Assembly (NCBI GenBank): GCA_026168455.1 | Contig: CM047428.1 | Location: forward strand, 42,144,769 to 42,208,768 | Origin: Theocolax elegans | Taxonomy: Eukaryota > Arthropoda > Insecta > Hymenoptera > Cerocephalidae | Direction: 5' to 3' | Length of the DNA: 64,000 nucleotides | Shown: piece by piece, positions 45,765 to 57,424 of the stretch | Numbering within the stretch: the stretch's first letter is position 1 | Layout of the letters: every line of letters begins with the position of its first letter | Translations under genes and position numbers: made by a program | The notes under the pieces: model-generated | What the model saw: only the letters and a program-made list of their open reading frames with translations | Told to the model about the DNA's origin: nothing | Databases searched by the model: none

Positions 45765-47646
45765 TCAGCTCCCCGATGGACCAAAAAAACTTATTGTTTT
45801 GTTAATTTTTGGTATTATTATACTTTTGTTCCTAGTTTTACTATTTGATTTTGTGTACATATCGTTAAGTGTTTTATAATGATAACATATTGATACCAAT
45901 GCGAAAATTTGTTCCAGATTCAGAGGATAGTTATGCGTTATATATCTGTTTTTATTGATTATTTTTAATAATTTATTCTGTAAATTTTGTAGTAATATTA
46001 AACTATTTTTATACGCTCCTCCCCATGCAATTATTCCATAATTAATTATGCTGTTAAAGAATGCATTATATATTAGCATTAATGTTTTTGTCTGCATAAT
46101 TTTTGATAACTTATAAAAAATAAAAATTAAGTATTTAGTTTTATTAATTATATAATTTATATGTTGGTCTCATTTAATATTATAATCAAAAAGTATTCCT
46201 AGATATCTACAACTTTCGACTCTTTTAATATTTTTTTCTTTAATTTTTATGTCTAATTTATATGGAACACTATCACAGTAGTTTCCGAAGGTTATATATA
46301 CCGTTTTATCAACATTTAATGATAGTGTATTTAATTCAAGCCAAATGGCGACTTCTTTTAAATGATTGTTCACCCTTTCTTGTGCTTCAATCCACGAAGT
46401 TCCTTTTGCTATTATAGCCATATCATCAGCAAATGATAACATATTATCATTTGATCCATTAGTCATAATGTCATTTATGTATAGTAAAAATAAGAGTGGT
46501 CCTAATATGGTTCCTTGTGGGACTCCTGTTTTTATTTCTTTGTAATCACTGTATATATTATTTATTCTAACTCTTTGTTTTCTCATAAAAAGGTAATTTT
46601 TAATTAAGTTATTAAGTTACTAATTAAGTTTTTTTCATATTTAATTTTAGCGTCTATAATTACTTTATTTAATAATTTTTCATATGTCTTATATTCAGCT
46701 TTTAATACAGTATTATTTTTGTCTAATTTCCATATGTTATATACATGTTCTTTTCTTTTGCATGATATCATGATTCCTTTAGTTATCCAAGATTTTCTTG
46801 GTTTTGTTTTTGAATTCTTTGTATTATAACAATTGTTCATTTTTGATCTTTCAATGCATGTTTTTATATTATTTATTATTAAGTCTATATTCATATTAGG
46901 ATCTTGCATAAACAATGTTCTCCAATTTATCTTATTTGCCTCTCTTTGTAATTTCTTATAACTAATATAGTTATTTTTGGTATTATCATTTTCCTGTAAT
47001 TTACTTTTTTCTATGCTTACAAATAGAGGATAGAGATCAGTAAACGGATTAGTTATTTTAAATGATTTATAGTGTATATAATCTGTTTTAAAAAAACAAA
47101 AACAAAATTATAATAGACGGTTTGTTTATTAAATTTTCAACAAATATTTCTAGTTTAGAAAAATTTGCATTTAGGCTTCTTATATTTACATATAAAATAA
47201 GTTTATCAATAACATTTATATTTTTATTAAAATTTTCCATATCTTGGAATGAAATTTCTTGTTGTATTATATCTTGACAATTAATATGATTCGCCATTTC
47301 TATTTTTGTTCTTCATTGTTGGATTATATGGATAATTCGTCTTCTTTATCTTCTGTTGTAGTAAATACTTGTATGTTTGACATTCTTTTTTGTTATTTGC
47401 ATGGTGATTAGTTGCGTTGTTTGTATTCTTGTTGTTATTATGATCATTGCAATTTTAACATTTAGTTTCTTCTTTCTTTTTACAATTTTTATAGTTGTGA
47501 TTTCCCGCACAATATATACATTTCGTTTCATTAGTACATCTTTTCTCACTATGGCCATATTTACAACAATTCATGCAAATATTTAAATTAAAATCGTCGT
47601 ATATTTGACATCTATTGCATCCGAAATATATTTTTTTGTCTTTCAT
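45765..47646 (-). pseudogene. Jockey-like LINE, deleted and frameshifted
   Basis: On the minus strand, ORF1-type zinc knuckles come first (CMNCCKYGHSEKRC, CIYCAGNHNYKNC; 47455-47646). An endonuclease start (LYVNIRSLNANFSKLE; 47088-47297) follows, but its remainder is gone. After a linker comes RT: GVPQGTILGPLLFLLYINDI and MLSFADDMAII (FADD), then RYLGILFDY. The 3' part (NYGIIAWGGAYKN) runs to 45765. ORF1 with knuckles plus an APE-type endonuclease and RT is the Jockey superfamily plan. The deletion and stops make it dead. Confidence 0.8.
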
Positions 47647-47867
47647 TAAGAAATCATATGCTTTAGAATTAAAAATATTTATTATTTTTTTTTTTTAATT
47701 AATTTATTTAAGCGATACTCTAAATTTAAAGCGGCTAAAGTGTGTTTTTGGATTTTACGTTGTAAATCTGAAAGCACACTAGGTTAACGGACTAGTGTGA
47801 CTGAAATAAAGCGCGCACACACAACGCTAATAAGTGCATCTATTTATAAAAATCGGCGAGCGGTTAT

Positions 47868-48073
<206 letters not shown>

Positions 48074-48099
48074 ATGACTAAATAATGACTAAATAATAA

Positions 48100-48760
48100 C
48101 GGGTTGGAGGTTATCGAAGGTAGAACGTCTGTATAATTGGCTTCTTGGCCATTATAGCCAATCGGATTTCGAAGAAACCGATTTACCACCCGATGAAGCG
48201 CGCGTAATACGAGATCACTTAACATGCTTCCCCGCTTGCGACAGCTGATCAAAAGAACGGATTTTGACAGCGTAAGAGACCTGTTGGTTATGGCGAAGAT
48301 CGCTGAGCTCAACCTTGAGTACGAGCGGACGTACAGGGCTCCGCGCACCAAAGAGCGCCGCCATAGCAACCAAAGTGTCCGCTGTAGTCGCTGAGGACAA
48401 AGCAGCGGCGTCAACAGAGATCGCTGCACTTCTCACGAAAATGAATAAGAATTTTCAGCGATTTCTAAACCAACAGAAGTCGAGCCAAATCCAAGGTAAA
48501 GGCCAAAATAAAGGCAAAAATAACTCTCTCAAACCGAAAGGCGAATAGGGTAAAGGGGGGCGCGACCAGGCCAGCAGTAAGAGTGCTGAGAGCAAGAGCG
48601 CTTCACCGGAAGCTAAAAGCGAAGAAGCGCAGAAACCTTCCCTGCGTGCACGTGAACTAAAGAAGACGAATGTTCGTTGTTTCGTGTGCGATGAGCCAGG
48701 ACACTTCGCAAGAGATTGCGCGAAGAGGGCGGGAAACGAACGACGGGACGCGTAGACGAG
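48100..48760 (+). pseudogene. Ty3 gag 3' part with zinc knuckle
   Basis: A frame at about 48115-48235 (VERLYNWLLGHYSQSDFEET) is the tail of a gag N-terminal part. After frame breaks comes a Lys/Gln-rich linker (48430-48560) and one CCHC zinc knuckle, RCFVCDEPGHFARDCAKR, near 48672-48725. The knuckle would bind element RNA. The 5' part of the element is cut off at the (AAAT)n repeat. Confidence 0.75.
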
Positions 48761-49393
48761 GTCTCTATGCCCCCGGTAGATTCGTGTACGACCTCTAAAG
48801 TTAAAATAGAGAGCGTAGAGAATACGCAATTTCCTTGTTCGAGCACTAGTGCGACTAGTGTTGCGTCGAGCGCCGACGCGTCAAAACACTCGCACCCGGA
48901 GACCTACGAGTTACCACAAGCGTTGCGTGACACGACGATAAAGTCAACCCGAGATCCCAACGACAATGAGGACCGTTGGTGGCTCCAAGTTGACATCGGT
49001 GGTTTCCGTGTAAGATCGCTATACGATCCAGGAGCAGCGCGTACAGTTATGGGCGCGCTAGGATTACAAATTGCCAGCGCATGCGGGCGAGAGCTCCGAC
49101 CGAGTAATGGTCGTGGAGCTCGCGTTGCCGACGGGCATTACACTCCCATCGCTGGTTATGTGGATCTACCTTTTACAGTAGCAGACGTGAAAAAGGAGGT
49201 TACAGTGGTAATTATGCCCGACCTTGATCACGACTGTTATATAGGTACAAATTTTTGTCGTTTATTTGATGCCGTGCATGACCCTAACGCTAACCTGCTT
49301 TATTTAAAACAAGCAGACCAGAGTGTTAAACTAGAAGTAGCTAGCCTTAGCACTTGGGGTTTATTGCAACTATCTGCTGTTGGACTCGCGTGA
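48716..49393 (+). CDS. Ty3 aspartic protease region
   Basis: An open frame of 225 codons. WWLQVDIGGFRVRSLYDPGA holds the retropepsin site, but the usual D(T/S)G is DPG here; this should weaken or abolish activity. PIAGYVDLPFTVAD, VVIMPDLDHDCYIGTNF (the ILG-type helix) follow. The start Met is arbitrary because the region is a gag-pol segment, probably made by frameshift from gag. It ends with a stop 24 bp before the RT frame. Confidence 0.65.
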   Translation: MREEGGKRTTGRVDEVSMPPVDSCTTSKVKIESVENTQFPCSSTSATSVASSADASKHSHPETYELPQALRDTTIKSTRDPNDNEDRWWLQVDIGGFRVRSLYDPGAARTVMGALGLQIASACGRELRPSNGRGARVADGHYTPIAGYVDLPFTVADVKKEVTVVIMPDLDHDCYIGTNFCRLFDAVHDPNANLLYLKQADQSVKLEVASLSTWGLLQLSAVGLA

Positions 49394-49417
49394 GTTGAGC
49401 AGATAGAACGCGATGAA

Positions 49418-50727
49418 GTGGAGCGTCTGCTCAATCGCGCTTTAACCTCTAGCGACGCGAAACTCGGATGCACTTCACGGATAGAGCATGAGATCGATGT
49501 GGGGTCCTCTCGTCCCGTGAAACAAAAGTATTATCCAGTTTCGCGCAAAATCGAAGAAGAAATGCATAGGCAAGTATTCGATATGCTAGAACAGGGTATA
49601 ATTGAACCTGCCAAGAGTGGTTGGTCAAGCCCAGTCGTGATGGTCCGCAAATCGAACGGCGCGTATAGATATTGTATAGACTTTCGCAAAGTAAACGCTG
49701 TCACGAAGCCTGACGCATATCCATTGCATTATATGGATAATATACTTCGTAAATTACAAGAATCGAAGTATATCAGTACGCTCGACCTTAGCAGCGCGTA
49801 TCACCAAATACCGCTGAAGAAAGAGTCGCGACCCTTTACAGCTTTACTGTACCAGGGTTAGGACTGTATCAGTTCACGCGCATGCCTTACGGTCTCTCAT
49901 ATGCGCCGGAAACCTTTCAAAGAGTCATAGACTCGATAATCACTCCTGAGTTAGAGCCGTGGTCGTTCTCATACTTAGACGACATAATAATCGCTACGGA
50001 GACGTTCGAGGAACACCTTAAAATGCTTGAGGAAGTGCTCCAGCGAATAGAAGACGCGGGTTTCACGATTAACAGGGAGAAGAGCGTCTTCTGCCGAGAG
50101 GAGGTAAAATACCTCGGCGTCCTTGTTAATCATGACGGTTTTCGCCCGGATCCGGAGAAAATTGCACCAATCATGCAATATCCGGCCCCCAAAAATTTAA
50201 AACAGCTCCGACGTTTCATGGGAATGTCGTCGTGGTATCGCAAATTCTTGCCGAATTTTGCGACCCTTGCAGAGCCACTTACGCAACTTACGAAGAGGGG
50301 GCGTAAATATGAGTGGAGGGAGGAGCAGCAAAAGGCTTTTGCGCAAATAAAAGCGCTTGTTGCAACAGCTCCAGTGCTTCAGCGCCCTGATTTCAATTCG
50401 CAATTCATCGTTCAAACCGACGCAAGCGATACAGAGGTGGGTGCCGTACTCTTGCAGTACGTTGACGGCGAAGAGAGAGTGCTCGAGTTCGCTAGTCGCA
50501 CCATGACTCGGGCTGAGCGCAACTACAGCGTAACCGAGAGGGAATGCCTCGCTGTAGTATGGGCGATAAGAAAATTTCGGCCTTATATCGAAGGTTATAC
50601 CTTCCGAGTAATTTCAGACCATAGTAGTCTCCGTTGGCTATGCAATCTGCGCAATCCGACAGGGTGCCTGTCACGATGGGCGCTAGAATTGCATTGTCGA
50701 GAATGCACGAGGACGAAGCGCCAGTGA
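49418..50727 (+). pseudogene. Ty3 reverse transcriptase and RNase H
   Basis: Two frames joined by a frameshift at about 49850-49880. RT: GIIEPAKSGWSSPVVMVRKS, YCIDFRKVNAV, ISTLDLSSAYHQIPL, then FTRMPYGLSYAPETF and YLDDIIIATE (YLDD). Connection: RRFMGMSSWYRKFLPNF. RNase H: QTDASDTEVGAVL, ERNYSVTERECLAVVW and VISDHSSLRWL. It shifts frame again after 50690. The sequence keeps most motifs and is among the better preserved pol genes in the window. Confidence 0.9.
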
Positions 50728-50759
50728 TTAGCGCGATCTCCTGGGCGAGCGATACACTC

Positions 50760-51954
50760 GATGTGTGGTATACGCGCTTACGTGATCAGATACAGCGTCA
50801 ACCGCGTGATTTTCCGCGCTGCCAATTAGTAGGAGGACAGCTGTATATATACCGCCCAAGCGAGATACTCCCAGCTGAAATCGACGAGGATGATGCTTGG
50901 AAAATTGTCGTGCTAAAGAAAAACGACAAGAAGTCATGCAAGAGTGCCATGACGAGCCAATTTCAGGCCACTTGGGGCGCAAAAAAACATACGCGCGCGT
51001 CTCATTATATTATTTTTGGCCTAAGATGTACCGAGACGTACAAAAATACGTTAAAAATTGTCTCGTCTGTCACCAGTGCAAAGTTGAACAGCGAGCGCCC
51101 GCAGGCTTGATGGGGCGACGTGTTTTTGATCGGCCATGGCAAGTCGTTGCGGCTGATATCATGGGTTCATTACCCCGCAGTAAACACGGAAAAGAATACA
51201 TTTTAGTATTCCAAGACCTATTCACACGGTGGATAGAGTGTGCGGCGATTCGCAAGGCGAACGCGCAAACAATACTAAAAGAGCTTAAAGAGCGAGTATT
51301 CTTGCGCTATGGAGTCAGTGAGATATTTTTTTCAGATAATGGGACTGAGTTTAAAAATCGTCTTATCGACAAATATCTTGAAGAGTAAGGAGTGTTCCAC
51401 ACTACCACTCCTACATATCACCCCCAGGCGAACCGTGCAGAATGCGTCAATCGATCCCTTAAAACAATGATTAAATCATTTATCGAAGAGAGTCACTCGA
51501 CTTGGGACGAAAAAATAAACGAGATAGTTTACGCATATAATCGACAAAAGCGAGCCCAGCGCTTTTAAATTACGGTCGACAACCAACGCCACCGTGTTTT
51601 ATAAAAAGACCGCAAGATGTAGCCGCTGCAGAGCAAGAGCAGCAAAATGCAATCGATAAATGGAAAGCTAGGATGCAAATTCTAGCAGATGTGCAAGATA
51701 CAGCCGCAGATTGTACGAGAAACGCACAAGCGCGCCAAGTGCAATATTACGGCGCCACACACCGATCTTGCGATTATCAAATCGGAGATATGGTGTGGAA
51801 AGTAAACAAAATTCTTTCTTCGGCCGCCGAGGGCCGCGCTGCGAAATTAGCGCCTAATTTTGCAGGGCCATACGTAATTACCGCTCGACTTGGCGCGAAC
51901 ACGTATAGATTGCTGGATAATGATGGCTATATCGTTGACCTGGTGCACGCCTAA
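50760..51954 (+). pseudogene. Ty3 integrase
   Basis: The frame at 50897-51388 has the HHCC finger (CHDEPISGHLGRKKTY, CLVCHQCK), then AADIMGSLPRSKHGKEYILV (first Asp), FSDNGTEFKN (second Asp). A stop at 51388 interrupts; PQANRAECVNRSLK (catalytic Glu) follows near 51424-51465. A frame break lies near 51545. The C-terminal part (51673-51954) has QIGDMVWKVNK, LAPNFAGPYVI (GPY/F) and ends VDLVHA. It inserts element DNA into the chromosome. Confidence 0.85.
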
Positions 51955-52411
51955 CACTTAAAGCCATTTGAAACTGCATAAGAAGAAGACGACGTCGAGA
52001 TCGACTATCAACCGCCGAAGGATGCGAGCGCACAAGCAGCGATGAACGACCCGTTGCATGCGAGCGTGCAAAAGACTGCGAGCGCGCAGCAAATTGTAAC
52101 TGCGGATATATCAGTGGATATATCAAACAGCGAGCGAAGCGTCAACGTGCAAACGCGTGCACGATGTTCGGGAGACGCTAATATTGTATCATCTCAAGCG
52201 AATCCTAAGCGAAAGGGAAGACCGAGGAAAAATACGATCGTCGTCAAAAGGACCGGGAAGTCCTTACGCGCAAAAATTACGAGTAAACCGTCCGATTCGA
52301 TTAAAAGAGGCCGCGGTCGTCCTAAAGGTTCGAAAAATAAAAAACGTTTCGGATAATGTAATAAACTTACCGCGAAAAACGCGAAGCGCGACTAAAAACA
52401 ACGCGTCCTAA
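51955..52411 (+). pseudogene. integrase C-terminal extension with AT-hooks
   Basis: After a stop the sequence continues in shifting frames into KRKGRPRKNTIVVKR and KRGRGRPKGSKNK, two AT-hook motifs (core GRP flanked by basic residues), then a basic tail NLPRKTRSATKNNAS ending near 52411. AT-hooks bind the minor groove of AT-rich DNA; at the end of an integrase they could direct insertion, which is inference. The whole piece is present again at about 53715-54071. Confidence 0.65.
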
Positions 52412-52450
52412 TACTCTTCCTAACCTTCCTTTCTGTTTGTTGTGTGTAGT

Positions 52451-52663
52451 ATGGAACAACCTGAGATGGAGGCGCTCATGGAGTGCATCCGAAAAGTACT
52501 CGTCGGCGTTGGCAGTCCAGCCGACCCAATCGCCGCCATACCCGCGCAGGCGACGAGAGAGCCTGCGCCGATTACACCGCCGGCTACGCCAACCGCAACA
52601 CTCTGGTTTCTCTGGGCTGAGGACACCGAGGAAGAAGAAGAGGAGAGGAGCGTGGTACTGTAA
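52451..52663 (+). CDS. small acidic ORF of the Ty3 element, unknown
   Basis: Opens MEQPEMEALMECIRKVLVGV and ends in EDTEEEEEERSVVL. It has a helical start, a Pro/Ala/Thr-rich middle and an acidic end. The codons for the Glu run form a purine-rich tract (GAGGAAGAAGAAGAGGAGAG), which could serve as the polypurine primer tract of the element. It recurs unchanged at 54111-54323. I do not recognise it; it may be the extra frame seen before the 3' LTR of some Ty3 elements. Confidence 0.45.
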   Translation: MEQPEMEALMECIRKVLVGVGSPADPIAAIPAQATREPAPITPPATPTATLWFLWAEDTEEEEEERSVVL

Positions 52664-52800
52664 TGGGGGTTTTATTTTCCTGCATTGATGGGAAATTATT
52701 ACTGGTCGTATTTTGCAGTAATTCTATATTTTCTTGATCATTTAGAAAGAATTCCGATTCAGGCCTCTTATAAATAATGGTAAATATAATAATCTAGGTC

Positions 52801-53018
52801 TGACGTACAATTTGATATTCGTCGCACCATCTATTGGTCGACAATGACTTTGTACAACGAGACGAGCTTATGCGAGAGCAACCACACTGCACATGACTCG
52901 TATTCTATTCTAAGCACTCACTTCGTACTAAGACTCCGTGCCGAGCGGATGTGCCGGTGACGATGTCTATTGCCACTGTTTAGATATTAATAAACTAATA
53001 TTTATATGATACTAAACA
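52801..53018 (+). repeat. possible copia-type solo LTR
   Basis: The segment has TATTCGTCGCACCATCTATT and ACGAGCTTATGCGAGAGCAA, matching in order phrases in the copia LTR at 19964-20227 (CGTCGCGCCATCTATTGGT, CGAGCTCACGCGAGAGCAA). It starts TGACG and ends ACTAAACA. It has an AATAAA signal near 52989. The boundaries are approximate. A second copy at 54461-54678 comes from the tandem duplication. Confidence 0.55.
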
Positions 53019-53345
53019 AATAATCAAGACTTTCTTGTATCCACTCTTTCCAACAAGATCGCAAAGCGTGGTTACTCTGATTATTTGTTTATCACTCACA
53101 CTAACTTTCGAGTCGTGTAAGGATAAAAAAGGTGAAGCTAATAAACATGTGGTGTGCTAAAGCCTGAAACCAAAAATATAAGTAATGATTATCACAAGAA
53201 GAAAAACAACTAACCGAATGGAAATAGAAGTCTCCAACTACTAAATCTGCAAGTGAAACACGTGGCAAAGTGCTAGTAGTAGAGTGCAGGCATACTTCCG
53301 ACTTTCCCACATAAATCCGTAATTATTACATTACATATATCCAGG

Positions 53346-53574
53346 AATAAATAAGCATACCCGAAATTTTCAAGAAATCCTGCCATTAGTGCAGTTATCC
53401 CAGAATATCTGAAGTATTCCCGAAATTCCAAGACATTCCGTAATTAGTGCTGATATTCCAGAGTACCTTAAGTATGCCTGGAATTTCCAAGAAAACTCGT
53501 CGTTAGTGCAGTTAATGCGGAATACATTTAGTGTTCCCGAAATTCCCAAGATATTCCTCCAATAGTACAGATAT
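53346..53574 (+). repeat. ~59-bp satellite, short array
   Basis: Degenerate units with CCCGAAATTCCnAAGA and AGTGCAG...ATATC motifs, cut off at the duplication join. It is the same repeat as at 55018-55680, with only about four units. Confidence 0.85.
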
Positions 53575-54110
53575 CCGATTGCTGGATATGATGCTATTCG
53601 TTGACCTGTGCACGCCAACACTTAAGCATTTGAAACTGCATAGAGAAAGACGACGTCCGAGATCGAACTATCAACCGCCGAGGATGTGCGAGCGCACAGC
53701 ACGATGACGACCCGTTGCATGCGACGTCAAAAGACTGCGAGCGCGCAGCAAATTGTAACTGCGGATATATCAGTGGATATAATCAAACAGCGAGCGAAGC
53801 GTCAACGTGCAAACGCGTGCACGATGTTCGGGAGACGCTAATATTGTATCATCTCAAGCGAATCCTAAGCGAAAGGGAAGGACCGAGGAAAAATACGATC
53901 GTCGTCAAAAGGACCGGGAAGTCCTTACGCGCAAAAATTACGAGTAAACCGTCCGATTCGATTAAAAGAGGCCGCGGTCGTCCTAAAGGTTCGAAAAATA
54001 AAAACGTTTCGGATAATGTAATAAACTTACCGCGAAAAACGCGAAGCGCGACTAAAAACAACGCGTCCTAATACTCTTCCTAACCTTCCTTTCTGTTTGT
54101 TGTGTGTAGT

Positions 54111-54323
54111 ATGGAACAACCTGAGATGGAGGCGCTCATGGAGTGCATCCGAAAAGTACTCGTCGGCGTTGGCAGTCCAGCCGACCCAATCGCCGCCATA
54201 CCCGCGCAGGCGACGAGAGAGCCTGCGCCGATTACACCGCCGGCTACGCCAACCGCAACACTCTGGTTTCTCTGGGCTGAGGACACCGAGGAAGAAGAAG
54301 AGGAGAGGAGCGTGGTACTGTAA
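54111..54323 (+). CDS. small acidic ORF, duplicated copy
   Basis: Same frame as 52451-52663 without visible change. It is present because of the tandem duplication. Confidence 0.45.
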   Translation: MEQPEMEALMECIRKVLVGVGSPADPIAAIPAQATREPAPITPPATPTATLWFLWAEDTEEEEEERSVVL

Positions 54324-54460
54324 TGGGGGTTTTATTTTCCTGCATTGATGGGAAATTATTACTGGTCGTATTTTGCAGTAATTCTATATTTTCTTGATCA
54401 TTTAGAAAGAATTCCGATTCAGGCCTCTTATAAATAATGGTAAATATAATAATCTAGGTC

Positions 54461-54678
54461 TGACGTACAATTTGATATTCGTCGCACCATCTATTGGTCG
54501 ACAATGACTTTGTACAACGAGACGAGCTTATGCGAGAGCAACCACACTGCACATGACTCGTATTCTATTCTAAGCACTCACTTCGTACTAAGACTCCGTG
54601 CCGAGCGGATGTGCCGGTGACGATGTCTATTGCCACTGTTTAGATATTAATAAACTAATATTTATATGATACTAAACA
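54461..54678 (+). repeat. possible copia-type solo LTR, duplicated copy
   Basis: Identical in design to 52801-53018 and produced by the tandem duplication (offset 1660). It does not count as an independent insertion. Confidence 0.55.
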
Positions 54679-55017
54679 AATAATCAAGACTTTCTTGTAT
54701 CCACTCTTTCCAACAAGATCGCAAAGCGTGGTTACTCTGATTATTTGTTTTATCACTCACACTAACTTTCGAGTCGTGTAAGGATAAAAAAGGTGAAGCT
54801 AATAAACATGTGGTGTGCTAAAGCCTGAAACCAAAAATATAAGTAATGATTTATCACAAGAAGAAAAACAACTAACCGAATGGAAATAGAAGTCTCCAAC
54901 TACTAAATCTGCAAGTGAAACACGTGGCAAAGTGCTAGTAGTAGAGTGCAGGCATACTTCCGACTTTCCCACATAAATCCGTAATTATTACATTACATAT
55001 ATCCAGGAATAAAATAA

Positions 55018-55680
55018 GCATACCCGAAATTTTCAAGAAATCCTGCCATTAGTGCAGTTATCCCAGAATATCTGAAGTATTCCCGAAATTCCAAGACATT
55101 CCGTAATTAGTGCTGATATTCCAGAGTACCTTAAGTATGCCTGGAATTTCCAAGAAAACTCGTCGTTAGTGCAGTTAATGCGGAATACATTTAGTGTTCC
55201 CGAAATTCCCAAGATATTCCTCCAATAGTACAGATATCCCGAAATATCTTGAGTATTTCCAAAGTTTCTAGAAATATTGTTTTTCGTGCAGATATCGCGG
55301 AATATATAAAGTATACCCGAAATGCCCAATAAATTCCGTAAATAGTTCAGGTTTTCCGGTATACGTTAAGTATTTCCGGAATTCCGAAAAATCCCGTGAT
55401 TAGTAAAGATATCCCGGAGTACTTTAAGTATTCCCGAATTCCCAGGAAACTTTGTAATTAGTGCAGTTAATGCGGAATATCGTTAGAGTTCCCGACGTTC
55501 CAAGAAATACCCGTTAATTAGTGAAACAATGCCGACTACCTTCGAAATTCCTGAAATTCCCAAGAAATTTCATAATTAGTGCAGTTATCCTGGGATTTCT
55601 TAACATATCCCGAAATTCCTAAGTAATTTTCTAATTAGTGCAAATATCCCGGTATACCATAAAAATTCCCGAAATATCTA
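55018..55680 (+). repeat. ~59-bp satellite, longer array
   Basis: About eleven degenerate units. The recurring core is ATTCCCGAAATTCCCAAGAA, then TTAGTGCAG, then ATATCCCGGAATA. Unit starts lie near 55021, 55081, 55141, 55199, 55257, 55315, 55374, 55433, 55491, 55550 and 55609. Divergence between units is considerable, so the array is old or not homogenised. Confidence 0.88.
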
Positions 55681-55871
55681 TTTTGGAAAATTTTTGAACT
55701 GCACCGACGGCGTCGGCGGTGACGAAATTTTTAGTAATATAAATCGAATATTATTGTTTTTATTTTTTAAGCTAAACACATTAAAACTGACCGCGTTTTC
55801 ATATGCTACAAAAAATTTATATTTTCTAAATTGTTGTTAATATTATAAATAATATGTAATAATTACATTTT

Positions 55872-56096
55872 ATGTATTCAATGTTTACGCAGCACCTTAA
55901 CAAGCAATCAATGACCATAAAAATTAATTATTAGTAGTGTAATTATTAATTATTGAATTTAAAATTAAAAATTGATTACTACGCAGGTATAGCAATATAA
56001 AATCTTTAATTAATTAATAATTACATTACCGAAAATAAATTTTTATGGTCAATGATTGTTAAGCATTGTGCCACGTACACATTAAATATATCCTAT
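55872..56096. mobile_element. foldback element
   Basis: Left arm (AATGTTTACGCAGCACCTTA, then CAATCAATGACCATAAAAAT) pairs with the right arm reversed (AATGTGTACGTGGCACAATG, then CATTGACCATAAAAAT). The spacer contains AT-rich TTAATTA stretches that also pair in part. It is non-coding. Arm divergence of several percent suggests age. Confidence 0.75.
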
Positions 56097-56099
56097 TTT

Positions 56100-57420
56100 G
56101 TGCATATATTAAAATAGTTTGGATTGTTTTATTAAGTATGTAAACAATTTATTATTATTGACAACAAACGTTGAATAATAATTTAATAAATTTTAATAGG
56201 AAGAATGGTGTAACTTGTTCCCTAATTTTTTTAGAATAAAATCCTAGCAATTGCTATTATTAATTTTTAATAAATACTATTAATAGTTGATGAAATAATT
56301 TGTTGTTCTTAATAAAACGATATGTCACTGCAATATGCGAGCCGAGTAATATAAGTAATATAATTTTGTCTTATGTGAGAAACAGATATTCTAAATTAAG
56401 AGTAATAATAATATATGTACTTAAAGGAAAATTGGGTAAACAGGCAAATTATCTTCAGTAAGTTTAATATTAATAATAAATAGCATTATTGATAGGTAAA
56501 TGATAAATATCATTATTAATTGAGAAAATCGTCGTAAAGTTAACTGCTTTTTCGGACGATCAGGTAGCGAATATTAAAATTGTTGTCATCAAATTATTTT
56601 AAATACCTATTAATCATAGCTTCATTAATTTGGTAAAAAAGTCGTCTTTACAATCGCTAGTGAATATACTCACGGGGTACATTAGTTCTGTCGAATTTAG
56701 GAATACTTTTGGATGATTCTTTAATGGATGTATAACGTATGAATGTTATGAAATGTCATGTGAGTTGCCGATATTAAATGGTCTTATTCTCGGCGAGTAA
56801 CACAGGCACACAAAAAAACTAACCCTCTAATATTCCAACGCGACACCTTCATTCCCATGTAATTTGACCCGCTAATCACAAATCCGCGGTTTGTTTGACC
56901 CCATAAAGTCAAAGTCAGAGGCATTTGAAGGTCAAAATTGTAAACATACATTTCAGTAGAAAAAATTATTAATCTTTATGTTTTATAGTCGCTGAATTCG
57001 AATTCGAGATTGGTTTGACCTCAAGTAGTGATGATCAAGCTGATTTAAAGGTCAAATTTGTTTAATTAAAAAATAATGCATATTTAATTGCAGATTCTGA
57101 AACAGCAGAAAATTTTACGTCGAAAACTGTATTTATATATTTTTTAATATAATCCAAAGTCTTTTCAAGGTCATTATCGGTGATAGTATAGAAAATTAAT
57201 TTAGTCACCACAAAAATATGAAAATATGGTTTCCTCGACCTATATTACTGCGGTAGGTCTGTTTGTTTTCTCAAGGACGAAGTCACAGTAGTCTCATGAA
57301 GGTTAAAAATGAACTGAATCGCTACGGAACTAGAAATATAAAACATAGTTATTGTTATTTATTTATAACGTTTTCTTTTACGTTTGAAAGGTCTGTGTAG
57401 TGTATTTCTAGTTCGTTTAC
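56100..57420. other. no gene; AGGTCA half-sites
   Basis: AT-rich. Between 56890 and 57310 there are scattered AAGGTCAAA/TTTGACC half-sites (near 56927, 57015, 57048, 57165), like those in the piggyBac flanks. No terminus or coding sequence is recognised. Confidence 0.4.
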
Positions 57421-57424
57421 GCTA

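Larger units (their letters stand above)
51907..53574 (+). repeat. tandem duplication, first copy
   Basis: This block (integrase tail, AT-hook region, small ORF, LTR-like segment and start of a satellite) is repeated head to tail at 53576-55240. Over most of its length the copies differ only by single-base length changes in homopolymers, at an offset of 1660. Confidence 0.93.
53576..55240 (+). repeat. tandem duplication, second copy
   Basis: Same content as 51907-53574. Its first ~200 bp (53576-53790) carry many one-base deletions and insertions relative to copy one, while the rest is almost identical. The join falls in the middle of a satellite unit on the left and in integrase coding sequence on the right. 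The pattern is that expected of an uncorrected assembly join. Confidence 0.93.
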
